From the NCBI RefSeq assembly GCF_013387485.1, contig NZ_JABBXB010000009.1, positions 36,401 to 100,400 of the forward strand: DNA of 64,000 bases. Reading direction: 5' to 3'. A model generated the notes under the pieces. The model made no database searches, had not been told where the DNA came from, and saw only the letters and a program-made list of their open reading frames with translations. The DNA is from Stenotrophomonas sp. SAM-B (GTDB taxonomy: Bacteria; Pseudomonadota; Gammaproteobacteria; Xanthomonadales; Xanthomonadaceae). A program made the position numbers and the translations under genes. Numbering within the stretch: the first letter of the stretch is position 1; each line of letters begins with the position of its first letter. Shown piece by piece: positions 20,672-30,345 of this stretch.

Positions 20672-22654
20672 GTGAATACTGTCCCGTCCCCTGCTCCGTC
20701 CGATGCTCCTCTCCGTTCCCGCTGGCGCTGGCGTCGTCCCGGCAAGCGGGGGCAGCGATGGTTGGCCATTCTGGTGTTCCTGTTTGCGGCGCTGTTGATC
20801 CTGATCGCGCTGTGGGATTGGAACTGGTTCAAGGGCCCGGTGGAGCGGGCGGTGCAGGCGAAGACCGGGCGTGAGTTCCATATCACCGGGGATCTGGATG
20901 TGGACCTCGGTCGGGTCACGACGGTGCGCGGTGATGGGCTGACGTTTGCCAATGCGACGTGGGCCAAGCAGCCGCAGATGGCGACGGCGGATCGGGCGGA
21001 GATCGATCTGCGGGTGTGGCCGCTGCTGCGGGGGCAGGTGCGGATTCCGGAAATCCGGTTGACGCGGCCGGACCTGCTGCTGGAGACGGCGCCGGAGAAG
21101 AATCAGCCGGGCAACTGGGATTTCCTGGGCCCCAGCGATGGCGATCCGCCGGTGCTGCAGCGGTTGCTGATCGAGGATGGCCGCCTGCAGTTCCAGGACG
21201 CGGCAGGCAGGACGGATGTGCTGGTCTCGCTCAACAGCGGCAAGCCGCGTGATCGCGACAGTGGTCCGCCGCTGTTCGTGAAGGGCAAAGGGCGCTGGCA
21301 GGGCAATGCGTTCTCGCTGGATGGCAATACCGAGTCGCCGCTGGAGCTGACCAATACCGGGCATCCGTTCCGCATCCATCTCGATGGGCGTGCCGGGAAT
21401 ACGCATGCGATCGCGAGCGGGACGCTGACCAATCCGTTCCAGCTGCGGGTGTTCGATCTGGAGCTGATGCTCAGCGGGCAGGACATGGAGGATCTGTTCC
21501 CGCTGATCGGGATCGCGATTCCGTCGACGCCGCCGTACCGGCTGAAGGGACGGTTGAAGCGCGACAATGCGATCTGGCGCTACGAGAATTTCACCGGCAC
21601 GGCCGGCGACAGCGATCTGGCAGGTACCGCGCAGATCGACGTGAGTGGCGAACGGCCGTTCCTGAAGGCGGATCTGGTGTCCAAGCGGTTGGACTTCGAT
21701 GATCTTGCCGGCTTCATCGGCGCGCCACCGAAGACCGGCGCCGGGGAATCGGCCAATGCCGAGCAGAAAGCGAAGGCCGCCGAGCTGGCCGCGCGCACCA
21801 AGGTGCTGCCGGATACGCCGTACAACCTCTCCAAGCTGCGCGCGATGGATGCCGATGTGCGCTGGAAGGCGCAGCGGATCAATTCGCCGACGCTGCCGCT
21901 GGATGACATGGATGCCCACCTCAGGCTCGACGATGGCCTGCTGCGTCTGGAGCCGCTGAACTTCGGCGTGGCCGGTGGCGATATCCGCAGCACGATCCGG
22001 ATGGATGCGCGCAAACAGGCGATCTCCACGCAGCTGCAGGCGACCATCCGCAAGGTGCAGCTGGGCAAGCTGTTCCCGGATGCGAAGCTGGCCGAGCAGG
22101 CCTCGGGCGGGATCAGTGGCGATGTCAAACTGACGGGCCAGGGCAATTCCATCGCCGCGATGCTGGGCAGTTCCGATGGCACGGTGGCGGTCGGTATCGG
22201 CCGCGGGCACGTCGGCAATCTGATCATGGAACTGGCCGGCCTGGATGTCGCCGAATCGGTGAAGTTCCTGTTCACCGGCGACAAGCAGATTCCGCTGCGC
22301 TGCGCGTGGGGCGACTTCGGCGTGGAGAACGGGGTGATGCAATCGCGGTCGCTCGCCTTCGATACCACCGATACCCTGATCCTTGGCGAGGGCAAGGTGG
22401 ATCTGAAACAGGAACAGCTGGACCTGCTGCTGCGTCCGCGCCCGAAGGACATGAGCATCCTGGCCCTGCGCTCGCCGCTGCGCATCGGCGGCACCTTCAA
22501 GGATCCTTCGTTCCGCCCGGACTTCAAGGCATTGGGCATCCGTGGGGCAATCGCCCTGGCGCTGGGCAGCATCGCGCCGCCGGCGGCGCTGCTGGCGACG
22601 ATCGAAACCGGTCCGGGCGAGGACAGCAACTGCGGCGGTCGCTACGCCAAGTAA
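20672..22654 (+). CDS. AsmA family envelope protein
   Basis: 660 residues from GTG 20672. A basic N-terminus is followed by one membrane helix (WLAILVFLFAALLILIALW), then a long periplasmic domain opening with KTGREFHITGDLDVDLGR, typical of AsmA/TamB-related proteins. The C-terminal AsmA region contains GNSIAAMLGSSDGTVAV and ALRSPLRIGGTFKDPSF. Related proteins bridge the periplasm in lipid transport to the outer membrane. The start is uncertain: TTG 20639 is also in frame. Confidence 0.88.
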   Translation: MNTVPSPAPSDAPLRSRWRWRRPGKRGQRWLAILVFLFAALLILIALWDWNWFKGPVERAVQAKTGREFHITGDLDVDLGRVTTVRGDGLTFANATWAKQPQMATADRAEIDLRVWPLLRGQVRIPEIRLTRPDLLLETAPEKNQPGNWDFLGPSDGDPPVLQRLLIEDGRLQFQDAAGRTDVLVSLNSGKPRDRDSGPPLFVKGKGRWQGNAFSLDGNTESPLELTNTGHPFRIHLDGRAGNTHAIASGTLTNPFQLRVFDLELMLSGQDMEDLFPLIGIAIPSTPPYRLKGRLKRDNAIWRYENFTGTAGDSDLAGTAQIDVSGERPFLKADLVSKRLDFDDLAGFIGAPPKTGAGESANAEQKAKAAELAARTKVLPDTPYNLSKLRAMDADVRWKAQRINSPTLPLDDMDAHLRLDDGLLRLEPLNFGVAGGDIRSTIRMDARKQAISTQLQATIRKVQLGKLFPDAKLAEQASGGISGDVKLTGQGNSIAAMLGSSDGTVAVGIGRGHVGNLIMELAGLDVAESVKFLFTGDKQIPLRCAWGDFGVENGVMQSRSLAFDTTDTLILGEGKVDLKQEQLDLLLRPRPKDMSILALRSPLRIGGTFKDPSFRPDFKALGIRGAIALALGSIAPPAALLATIETGPGEDSNCGGRYAK

Positions 22655-22668
22655 GCGCGTGGATGCAC

Positions 22669-22699
22669 GGGCAGGTACCGACGTGGGGTCGGCCTGCCC
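22669..22699. repeat. Imperfect palindrome in convergent gap
   Basis: GGGCAGG/CTGCCC and CCGAC/GTCGG pair to form a hairpin between the convergent AsmA and CBS genes. It resembles a degenerate SMAG-type repeat and could act as a two-way terminator. Confidence 0.45.
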
Positions 22700-22717
22700 G
22701 GCAGCACGAATGCCCGC

Positions 22718-23149
22718 TCAGCCAGCGACGATGTACTGCTGCAGCTGGTCCAGTTTCTGCGCCTGTTCGTCGATCACCGACTTGACCAGATCGCCGATCG
22801 AGATCACGCCGAGCACGCCCGTGCCGTCGACCACCGGCAGGTGGCGGATGCGATAATCGGTCACCAGTTGCAGGCAGTGTTCGACCTGTTCGCCAGGGGC
22901 GACGGTCACTACCTTGGGGGTCATGATCTCGCGCACTTCGGTCGTCCGCGAGGAGCGCTCGTGCAGCACGATCTTCCGCGCGTAATCGCGCTCGGAGAGG
23001 ATGCCGACCAGCTGCCGGCCCTCCATCACCAGCACCGCGCCGATACCTTTTTCGGCCATCAGCCGGACCGCATCGATCACCGCCGATGTCGGGGCGACGG
23101 CGAATACCTCAGGGGACTTGCCTTCCAACAGCTGTCGTACCGTGGTCAT
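22718..23149 (-). CDS. CBS-pair domain protein
   Basis: 143 residues made almost wholly of two CBS domains (about 8-60 and 72-128), with IGAVLVMEGRQLVGILSERDYARK and IRHLPVVDG. CBS pairs bind adenosyl nucleotides such as AMP, ATP or SAM. There is no catalytic domain. Its start lies 41 bases inside the end of the glycosyltransferase gene, so the two are read from one transcript in different frames. Function is not assignable beyond nucleotide sensing. Confidence 0.9.
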   Translation of the reverse strand: MTTVRQLLEGKSPEVFAVAPTSAVIDAVRLMAEKGIGAVLVMEGRQLVGILSERDYARKIVLHERSSRTTEVREIMTPKVVTVAPGEQVEHCLQLVTDYRIRHLPVVDGTGVLGVISIGDLVKSVIDEQAQKLDQLQQYIVAG

Positions 23150-24128
23150 CTCGCTGCTCTCCACCGATGGGATGCACGGCCGAGTCTGCCACGAACGGCG
23201 GTTGCCAGGTGTCAATCAGGTACAGCGGGCGCTGCTTGGATTCCTCATACAGCCGGCCCAGGTATTCGCCGATCAGGCCCAGCGCGATCAGCTGGATGCC
23301 GCCCAGGAACAGGATCACCGCCATCATCGTCGGCCAGCCGGCGACGCGGTCGCCGTACAGGGCGGCCTTGGACACGACCACCAGCGCGAAGACGAACGCG
23401 AACGTCGCCGCGGCCAGGCCCAGGTATGTGGTCACGCGCAGCGGCGCGGTCGAGAATCCGGTGATGCCTTCCAGCGCGAAGTTCCACAACCGCCAGAAAC
23501 CGAACTTGCTCTCGCCGACCAGCCGCGCATGGCGATGGTAGGGCAAGGCCTTGCGGCGGAAGCCGACCCAGCCGAACAGCCCTTTCATGAACCGGTGGCG
23601 CTCACGCAACTGGCCCAGGGCCTGCAGCGCGCGCGGCGACAGCAGCCGGAAATCGCCGGTATCGGCCGGGATCGGGGTCTTGGACAGGCGCCCGATCACC
23701 CGGTAGAAGGCCTTGGCCGTCGACCGCTTGAGCCAGCTCTCGCCATCGCGCACCAGGCGCGTGCCATACACGTTGTCGTAGCCCTGCTGCCACAACGCGA
23801 CGAATTCGGGAATCAGCTCGGGCGGATCCTGGCCGTCGGCATCGAGGATCATCACCGCGCCCTCGTCGACCAGATCCAGCCCGGCCGTGAGCGCGGCCTC
23901 CTTGCCGAAGTTGCGCGACAGCCGCAGTGCGCCGACGCAGGCATCGGCGTCGGCCAAACCCTGCATCACCGCCCAGGTGGTATCGGTGCTGCCGTCATCG
24001 ACGTACAGCACGCGGCCGTCGATGCCCTCCAACCCATCGAGCACCGCGCGCAGGCGCGGGTGCAGCATCGGCAGGGCCAGTGCTTCGTTGTGGGCGGCGA
24101 CGACGACGGTCAGGCGTGGGCTGTTCAT
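23109..24128 (-). CDS. Glycosyltransferase family 2 with C-terminal membrane helices
   Basis: 339 residues. A GT-A domain opens with LTVVVAAHNEALALP, then VLYVDDGSTDTTW and LDADGQDPPELIP (DxD-type). Two C-terminal membrane helices follow (about 235-255, 270-295). This plan fits polyprenyl-phosphate glycosyltransferases such as the DPM1/ArnC/GtrB group, which load a sugar onto a lipid carrier. Sugar and acceptor are unknown. The last 14 codons overlap the CBS gene. Confidence 0.9.
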   Translation of the reverse strand: MNSPRLTVVVAAHNEALALPMLHPRLRAVLDGLEGIDGRVLYVDDGSTDTTWAVMQGLADADACVGALRLSRNFGKEAALTAGLDLVDEGAVMILDADGQDPPELIPEFVALWQQGYDNVYGTRLVRDGESWLKRSTAKAFYRVIGRLSKTPIPADTGDFRLLSPRALQALGQLRERHRFMKGLFGWVGFRRKALPYHRHARLVGESKFGFWRLWNFALEGITGFSTAPLRVTTYLGLAAATFAFVFALVVVSKAALYGDRVAGWPTMMAVILFLGGIQLIALGLIGEYLGRLYEESKQRPLYLIDTWQPPFVADSAVHPIGGEQRDDHGTTAVGRQVP

Positions 24129-24167
24129 GCGGCGATTGTAGCGTCAGGCAATCACGTAGATGAATGC

Positions 24168-24917
24168 TCAGTCCCGGTCGAGGTAGGCATCCCCGCCGAG
24201 CTGCCGCGCCTGCCGCTGGATCCATGCCGCGCGACGCTGCACGTACGGTCCGGGCTTGGCCGCGCTGTAACGCCGGGGCGATGGCAGCACCGCTGCGAGG
24301 CGCGCGCTTTCGGCCGGGCTCAGCCGGGACGCGTCCTTGTTCCAGTACTGCCGTGACGCGGCCTGCGCGCCATAGATGCCATCGCCGAACTCGGCGATGT
24401 TGGCGTACATCTCCAGGATCCGCGACTTGGGCCACAGCGCTTCGATCAACACCGTGTACCAGACCTCCAGTCCCTTGCGGATCCAGCTGCGGCCCTGCCA
24501 CAGGAACAGGTTCTTGGCGACCTGCTGGCTGATCGTGCTGGCGCCGCGCAGGCGACCGCCGCGCGCATTGTGGTCGCGCGCCTTCTCGATCGCCTGCAGG
24601 TCGAAGCCGTTGTGGTCCGGGAACCGCTGGTCCTCGGCGGCCACCAGCGAGATGGGCAGGCTCGGCGCCATCTGCTCCAGGTCACGCCACTGGTAGTGCA
24701 GGCGGTAGCTCCAGTCGCCCTGCCCCAGCGCCTCGCCGTAGCGCCACAGCATCACGCTGGATACGGGCGGATCGATGACGCGCAGGACCAGTACCTGCAG
24801 CACGCTGAACCCCACGAACAGGACCGGCAGCCACAGCAGGCGCTTCCAGTGCCAACGTCGTGGACGTGAGGGTTCCAGGTCCGGTTCGACCTTGAGGTTG
24901 CTGCGCTCTGCCCCCAT
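24168..24917 (-). CDS. mtgA: Monofunctional biosynthetic peptidoglycan transglycosylase
   Basis: 249 residues from ATG 24917. It has one N-terminal membrane helix ([19 protein letters not shown]) and a GT51 domain with [14 protein letters not shown] (catalytic Glu), GGSTISQQ-like [15 protein letters not shown], and [13 protein letters not shown]. It polymerises lipid II into glycan strands; no transpeptidase domain is present. Divergent from hslO with about 80 bases between. Confidence 0.95.
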   Translation of the reverse strand: MGAERSNLKVEPDLEPSRPRRWHWKRLLWLPVLFVGFSVLQVLVLRVIDPPVSSVMLWRYGEALGQGDWSYRLHYQWRDLEQMAPSLPISLVAAEDQRFPDHNGFDLQAIEKARDHNARGGRLRGASTISQQVAKNLFLWQGRSWIRKGLEVWYTVLIEALWPKSRILEMYANIAEFGDGIYGAQAASRQYWNKDASRLSPAESARLAAVLPSPRRYSAAKPGPYVQRRAAWIQRQARQLGGDAYLDRD

Positions 24918-24996
24918 TACTGGTGCATCCTTTACTTGCACGGTGGTCGGCGCATTATCCGGCAACCGGCACTCCTTTCGCGCAGCCACCGAACCG

Positions 24997-25893
24997 ATGA
25001 CCGCCCAATCCGACTCCCTTGTCCGTTTCCTGCTTCCCGATGCCGGCGTCCGCGGCGTGCATGTGCACCTCGATGACACCTGGCGGGAAATCCTCTCCCA
25101 TGCGGTCTATCCGCCGGGCGCCGCTGAACTGCTCGGCGAGGCGAGCGTCGCGTCCGCGCTGTTCACCGGGCACACCAAGGTCGATGGCCGCCTGTCGATC
25201 CAGCTGCGCAGCAACACCGCCATGCGCACCCTGTTCGCCGAATGCACCGCGGCCGGCACCCTGCGCGGCATCGTCCAGCTGGCTGACGGCGGCGGCGACG
25301 CGCCGCGCGACCTGACCGCGCTGGGCGAGGATGCGCTGCTGGCGATCACCATCGAAAACCCCGGCCTGGACCCGCGCGAACCGCAGCGGTACCAGAGCCT
25401 GGTCGGCCTGACCGCGGCCGGCCTGGACGAGGCCTTCGAAGATTATTTCCGCCAGTCCGAACAGCTGCCGACCCGCTTGCTGCTGGCCGCCGATGGCACC
25501 CGCGCCGCGGGCCTGCTGCTGCAGAAGCTGCCCGGCGACGAAGGCGACCAGGATGGCTGGTCGCGCGCCAGCGCCCTGTTCGAGACTCTGGGCAAGCAGG
25601 AACTGCTGGACGTGCCGGGCCACGATCTGCTGCACCGCCTGTTCCATGAAGAGACGCCGGAACTGCTGGGCGACAAGGCCCTGCGCTTTGCCTGCTCGTG
25701 TTCGCGCGAGCGGGTGGAAGGCATGCTGCAGTCCATCGGCGAGGAAGAGGCCCGTGCCGCTGCCGAGCCCAGCGGCGCGGTCGAGGTGCGGTGCGAATTC
25801 TGCGGGCAGGAGTATCACTTTCCGTTGACGGAATTCGACATACTGTTCCGCGGAATGGATGTTTCCTCGCCGGCACCTGAACGGCTTCAGTAA
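24997..25893 (+). CDS. hslO: Redox-regulated chaperone Hsp33
   Basis: 298 residues. A cytoplasmic holdase activated by oxidation. The C-terminal redox switch is intact: C233 and C235 in CSCS and C266 and C269 in CEFC, the CxC...CxxC zinc site. The N-terminal domain carries [15 protein letters not shown] and VQLADGGG typical of the family. ATG 24997 is chosen because the longer frame overlaps mtgA on the other strand. Confidence 0.96.
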   Translation: MTAQSDSLVRFLLPDAGVRGVHVHLDDTWREILSHAVYPPGAAELLGEASVASALFTGHTKVDGRLSIQLRSNTAMRTLFAECTAAGTLRGIVQLADGGGDAPRDLTALGEDALLAITIENPGLDPREPQRYQSLVGLTAAGLDEAFEDYFRQSEQLPTRLLLAADGTRAAGLLLQKLPGDEGDQDGWSRASALFETLGKQELLDVPGHDLLHRLFHEETPELLGDKALRFACSCSRERVEGMLQSIGEEEARAAAEPSGAVEVRCEFCGQEYHFPLTEFDILFRGMDVSSPAPERLQ

Positions 25894-26012
25894 TCTCGAC
25901 GCGAGTTTTGTTCTGGGGAGAACGAAGACTTGTTAAGAAATCATAAACGCCCTAGGATCAATGTCCCGCTTCGGCGGGAACTTGTGTTCACTGCGCTTGT
26001 CTGAGAGTTCCC

Positions 26013-26870
26013 ATGCATCCCCTTCTGCGTCTACCGCTGGCCCTGATGATCGCCCTAGGCGCGATCCCGGGCGCGCATGCGCAGGCCAAGGGCAAGCAGG
26101 ACGGCACCGTGTTGCCGGTCTGGAACAAGGGCAGCGGCAAGGTCGAGGCCCTGCTGTACCTGGAACCGACCGGCGAGCAGGCCGTCGGGGCCCGCTGGCA
26201 TTTCGGGCGCAGCTCGCTGGATGCGGCCTTCGGGCTGTCGTCGGGTGACTCGCTGGGCCTGCTCTGCAACAGCAGCCGCGGCACCAGCATCAGCGGATTG
26301 GCCAGCCATTGCATGCTGGCCACGCTCGGCGATGAAGACGACAACACGCTCAGCCGCCGGGTCAGCGGCACCGCCGCGTTCAACCGCCCCGGCGGTCGCG
26401 TCGGCCTCACCGCCGGCAGCGGCCGTGACACCCTGCCGGCCTGGCTGGCCGGTCCGAACAAATCGCCGTCGCTGCGCGCCGAACAGAACGATCTGACCGT
26501 GTTCGGTCAGAAGAACATCGGTCGCGAGGGCTTCGTCTCGATCGGTGGCACCTATGCCAAGGCCCGCCTGGTCCCGATCGCGGACGCCTCCCCGGCGATC
26601 GTCGACCGCTGGGACAGCAAGAGCCTCACCATCGGCGCCGGCTATGGCAACTTCAGCGGCAACATCATCGGGCGCGTGGTCGATGTCCCCGGCCAGCCCG
26701 GCAAGTGGGAAGGCCTGGGCGTCGGCCTGACCTGGCGCACGCCCTGGAGCGGCCAGCTCACTGTCGGCGCCGAGAACGTGGTCACCCGTGGCAAGAATCC
26801 GTTCGCCCCGCGCAACGAGAGCACCGACGAAGGCACCGTGCCCTACGTCCGCTACGAGCAGGACCTGTAA
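26013..26870 (+). CDS. Hypothetical exported protein, probably outer-membrane associated
   Basis: 285 residues with a signal peptide (LRLPLALMIALGAIPGAHA cut before QAKGKQ). The rest shows alternating polar/apolar strands (GKVEALLYLEPTGEQ, KSLTIGAGYGNFSG, GLGVGLTWRTPWSGQLTVGAEN) consistent with a beta-barrel or beta-rich envelope protein. Two Cys lie in LLCNSSRG and ASHCML. I do not recognise the family. It stands alone upstream of the TonB receptor. Confidence 0.75.
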   Translation: MHPLLRLPLALMIALGAIPGAHAQAKGKQDGTVLPVWNKGSGKVEALLYLEPTGEQAVGARWHFGRSSLDAAFGLSSGDSLGLLCNSSRGTSISGLASHCMLATLGDEDDNTLSRRVSGTAAFNRPGGRVGLTAGSGRDTLPAWLAGPNKSPSLRAEQNDLTVFGQKNIGREGFVSIGGTYAKARLVPIADASPAIVDRWDSKSLTIGAGYGNFSGNIIGRVVDVPGQPGKWEGLGVGLTWRTPWSGQLTVGAENVVTRGKNPFAPRNESTDEGTVPYVRYEQDL

Positions 26871-27262
26871 GCCAGGCGTCCCTGCTCCGCTTCGCGATGC
26901 CCGACCGCGCAGAAGGCGGGCCCGTTTCCCTGATCCACGCCGCTCGCCCGTAGCGGCGTTTCTGTGTGCGCCCGCCGCCGCCGATGGCATGCACCCGCGT
27001 CCGCCCGCCTAGCATAAGGCGTGCCTGAACACTCACCGGCGGGACAATCACGACGCGCTACAGACCGCCCATCTGACCCACCGTGTCCGATCCTTGACCC
27101 GCATTCAGGTAAAAAAGTTACAAAACGACATAAAAAATGTGCCAAAAGTCATCACTTCTTGGACCGGACCAACCGGCCTTCTCCGCAGGTATCGGCCCGG
27201 ACGCCTTGTGGCAGAAGGACTTTGCCGAATTTCACCTGAATCACATGAAGTATTAACGGGTC

Positions 27263-27291
27263 TTTAATTTCTCCGTAGACGTGGTTACTAT
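27263..27291 (+). promoter_or_regulatory. Candidate promoter for the TonB-dependent receptor
   Basis: TACTAT (27286-27291) with TTTAAT 17 bases upstream. It would give a leader of about 90 bases that includes the 27311-27329 hairpin. Matches to consensus are moderate. Confidence 0.35.
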
Positions 27292-27310
27292 CGAGTCAGC
27301 TTCGCGACTT

Positions 27311-27329
27311 GGAGACGCCTTTCGTCTCC
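27311..27329 (+). promoter_or_regulatory. Leader hairpin upstream of the TonB receptor
   Basis: GGAGACG and CGTCTCC pair perfectly around a 5-base loop, about 60 bases before the receptor start. It could stabilise the mRNA or take part in regulation. Confidence 0.45.
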
Positions 27330-27387
27330 GCGCTGAAGCCCATCCCAGAACCCGTAGCACCCAAGTCCATTTGGAGAGAGAGAGCCA

Positions 27388-30216
27388 ATGAATTGCAGGA
27401 CAAACAAGCTGCGCGACGCCATTGCGTTTGCGCTGGTGGTGACCGCTGGTAGCACCGGTGCAGCCTATGCACAGGAAACCCAGACCCTCGACAAGATCGA
27501 AGTCACCGGTTCGCGCATCAAGCGCGCCGACGTGGAATCGTCGCAGCCGGTCTTCACGATGAGCCGCGAGCAGATCCAGGCCCAGGGCCAGACCTCCATC
27601 GGCGACATCATCCAGAACATCGCCACCAGCGGTTCGACCCTCAACAGCACCTACAACAACGGCGGCAACGGCGAAACCCGCGTGAACCTGCGCAACCTGG
27701 GTTCCAGCCGTACCCTGGTGCTGGTCAACGGTCGTCGTTGGGTCGGTGGTACCGGCCTGGGTGGCGCGGTCGATCTGAACACCATCCCGTCCGCAGCCGT
27801 CGAGCGCATTGAAGTCCTGAAGGACGGCGCCTCGACCATCTACGGTTCGGACGCCATCGCCGGCGTGGTCAACATCATCCTGCGCAAGAACTTCGACGGT
27901 GCAGAAGCCAACGCCTACTACGGTCAGTACGACAAGGGCGACGGTTCGCGCGAGTCCTACGACTTCACCATCGGTTCGGCCGGTGAGAAGTGGCACGCCA
28001 CCCTGGGCGTGGGCTACGTGAAGGAAGAACCGGTGTGGGCGGGCGACCGTGCCATCTCGGCGGTGCCGGTCTTCGGCTCCGTGCCGTACACCGGCAACAG
28101 CTCCACCACGCCGGAAGGCCGCTTCGGCTACTTCCAGCAGGTCGGCACCAATCCGGACGGTTCCCCGCGCTTCGGCGCCGCCCGTCCGAACGGCAGCGAA
28201 GGCTACTTCATCACCGGCAACGGTGGCAGCACCTGGCGCAACTACGGCCAGGCCGACAGCTTCAACCACGCCCCGGGCAACCTGCTGGTCACCCCGCAGG
28301 AGCGCACCTCGATCTTCGCCGACGCCGGTCTGAGCATCACCGACAACGTCCGCTTCAAGACCACGGTGACCTACAACGAGCGTGAATCCGAGCAGATCCT
28401 GGCTGCCATGCCGATCGTGCTGGGCCGCGCCGCACCGGGCACCAACGGCTCCAACATCGTCATCAGCGCCGACAACATCTACAACAACACCGGCCGTGAT
28501 ATCGACTACATCCAGTACCGTGCGAACGAGACTGGCGGTCGTATCTACAAGCAGAACGTGAAGACCTACGCGTTCAACGGTGCCTTCGAAGGCGACTTCG
28601 AAGTGAACAGCCGCTTCTGGAACTGGGAAGCCGGCATGTTCTACGGCAAGAACGACCAGACCGACGTCACCACCGGCTTCTTCAACATCTCCGCGCTCCG
28701 CAACGCCCTGGGCCCGTCGTTCGTCGACGCCACCGGCGCTGCACGTTGCGGTACCGCAGGCAGCGTGATCGACGGCTGCGTGCCGATGAACATGCTGAGC
28801 GGCGCCGGCTCGCTGACCCAGGACATGATCGACTATGCCGGTTTCACCGCGCATGACGTCTACGGTTACGAGCAGAAGACCTACTACGGCAGCATCGGCG
28901 GTGAGCTGTTCGACCTGCCGGGCGGCGCGTTCGCCTTCTCGCTGGGTGCCGAACACCGTGAAGAATCCGGCTTTGACGGCCCGGACGCACTGATCAACTC
29001 CGGCGACACCACCGGCAACGCCCGTACCGCGACCGACGGCAGCTACAAGCTGGACGAAGCGTACCTGGAACTGGCGATCCCGCTGCTGTCCGGCGTGACC
29101 GGCGCGCAGCTGCTGGACTTCAGCGTGGCGACCCGCTTCTCTGACTACAGCAACTTCGGCAACACCGTGAACAGCAAGTTCGGTTTCCGCTGGAAGCCGA
29201 TCAACGACCTGATGATCCGTGGTAACTGGTCCGAAGGCTTCCGCGCCCCGACCATCGCCGAGCTGTACCAGGGCGTGAGCGACACCTTCGAAGACGTGGC
29301 CGATCCCTGCGCCGGCGTCCAGACCGGCAACGCGAACACCCCGCCCGCCAGCTGCGCCGGCGTGCCGGCTTACAACCAGTCCAACTCGCAGATCCGTACG
29401 ACCACCGGTGGCAACCCGGATCTCGGCCCGGAAACCTCCACCTCCAAGACCCTGGGCTTCGTCTACAGCCCGAGCTTCGCACCGGGCCTGGACGTGTCGG
29501 TCGACTGGTGGAACATCAAGATCGAAGGTGCCATCTACGCGCAGACCGCCCAGCAGACGCTGGACGCCTGCTACGACCAGGGCGTGCAGTCGCAGTGCGA
29601 CCTGATCGAACGTGACAGCACCGGCCAGATCTCGAACCTGCTGGCCGTGCCGAGCAACGTGGGCACGATGGAAGTGGAAGGCTGGGACGTGACCCTGGGT
29701 TACCGTATGCCGGATACCGCGTACGGCAGCTTCAGCTTCGTCCTGGATACCGCCTACACCTCCAAGTACACGATCGAAGATCCGGTGACCGAAGGCTACA
29801 ACCGCGTCGGCAACTACCTGAGCCGCGACAACTACTGGCGTGTGCGTTCCAACCTGCTGGTTGCCTGGCAGCTGGGTGATTTCGGTGCCACCGCATCGGC
29901 CCGTTACTACTCGAGCCAGAATGAAGACTGCACCGGCACCTCCTTCGGTGGCGCCAACTTCAACCTGCTGTGCTCGGATCGTGACCACGTCGGTATCGGT
30001 GGCCAGGATGATCCGCAGCGCAAGATCGCCAGCGTCACCTACACCGACCTGAGCGCCTACTGGCAGTCGCCGTGGAACGCCCGTGTCACCGTCGGTGTCA
30101 ACAACGCCTTCGACCGCGATCCGCCGCTGGCGTACACCACCTTCGCCAACTCGTTCGACCCGCAGTACGAAATCCCGGGCCGCTTCTTCTACATGCGCTA
30201 CAACCAGAAGTTCTGA
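27388..30216 (+). CDS. TonB-dependent outer-membrane receptor
   Basis: 942 residues. It has a signal peptide ending AAYAQ, a TonB-box-like start (LDKIEVTGSRI), a plug domain to about 170 (VERIEVLKDGASTIYGSDAI) and a 22-strand barrel with conserved NWSEGFRAPTIAELYQG, ending YNQKF with the C-terminal Phe needed for outer-membrane assembly. It takes up an unknown large substrate with TonB energy. Six Cys sit in two extracellular-type loops. Codon use differs from neighbours, with many CGT and GGT codons, the pattern of a highly expressed gene. A strong terminator follows. Confidence 0.95.
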   Translation: MNCRTNKLRDAIAFALVVTAGSTGAAYAQETQTLDKIEVTGSRIKRADVESSQPVFTMSREQIQAQGQTSIGDIIQNIATSGSTLNSTYNNGGNGETRVNLRNLGSSRTLVLVNGRRWVGGTGLGGAVDLNTIPSAAVERIEVLKDGASTIYGSDAIAGVVNIILRKNFDGAEANAYYGQYDKGDGSRESYDFTIGSAGEKWHATLGVGYVKEEPVWAGDRAISAVPVFGSVPYTGNSSTTPEGRFGYFQQVGTNPDGSPRFGAARPNGSEGYFITGNGGSTWRNYGQADSFNHAPGNLLVTPQERTSIFADAGLSITDNVRFKTTVTYNERESEQILAAMPIVLGRAAPGTNGSNIVISADNIYNNTGRDIDYIQYRANETGGRIYKQNVKTYAFNGAFEGDFEVNSRFWNWEAGMFYGKNDQTDVTTGFFNISALRNALGPSFVDATGAARCGTAGSVIDGCVPMNMLSGAGSLTQDMIDYAGFTAHDVYGYEQKTYYGSIGGELFDLPGGAFAFSLGAEHREESGFDGPDALINSGDTTGNARTATDGSYKLDEAYLELAIPLLSGVTGAQLLDFSVATRFSDYSNFGNTVNSKFGFRWKPINDLMIRGNWSEGFRAPTIAELYQGVSDTFEDVADPCAGVQTGNANTPPASCAGVPAYNQSNSQIRTTTGGNPDLGPETSTSKTLGFVYSPSFAPGLDVSVDWWNIKIEGAIYAQTAQQTLDACYDQGVQSQCDLIERDSTGQISNLLAVPSNVGTMEVEGWDVTLGYRMPDTAYGSFSFVLDTAYTSKYTIEDPVTEGYNRVGNYLSRDNYWRVRSNLLVAWQLGDFGATASARYYSSQNEDCTGTSFGGANFNLLCSDRDHVGIGGQDDPQRKIASVTYTDLSAYWQSPWNARVTVGVNNAFDRDPPLAYTTFANSFDPQYEIPGRFFYMRYNQKF

Positions 30217-30243
30217 TCGTAGCCAGGTAGCAGCCTGAGACAG

Positions 30244-30274
30244 AACCACGGCCCTTCGGGGCCGTGGTTTTTTA
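30244..30274 (+). terminator. Rho-independent terminator after the TonB receptor
   Basis: An 11-base perfect stem (AACCACGGCCC / GGGCCGTGGTT) with a TTCG tetraloop is followed by a T-run. Confidence 0.9.
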
Positions 30275-30295
30275 TTGCCTGCCGTTACGACACCC

Positions 30296-30323
30296 ATGAA
30301 AAAGGCCGCGTTTCCGCGGCCTT
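30296..30323 (-). terminator. Rho-independent terminator after the tetR gene
   Basis: AAGGCCGCG / CGCGGCCTT with a 4-base loop; on the minus strand it is followed by TTTTTC. It separates the convergent receptor and regulator genes. Confidence 0.8.
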
Positions 30324-30345
30324 CTGCATATGCACGGCGAACCGA

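Larger units (their letters stand above)
26871..27387. other. 517-base gap upstream of the TonB receptor
   Basis: No gene seen. It contains an AT-rich patch (27110-27145) unusual for this DNA, a candidate promoter (27263-27291), a perfect 7-base hairpin in the leader (27311-27329) and a purine ribosome site GGAGAGAGAGAG just before the receptor start. It is therefore mostly regulatory DNA for the receptor. Confidence 0.6.
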
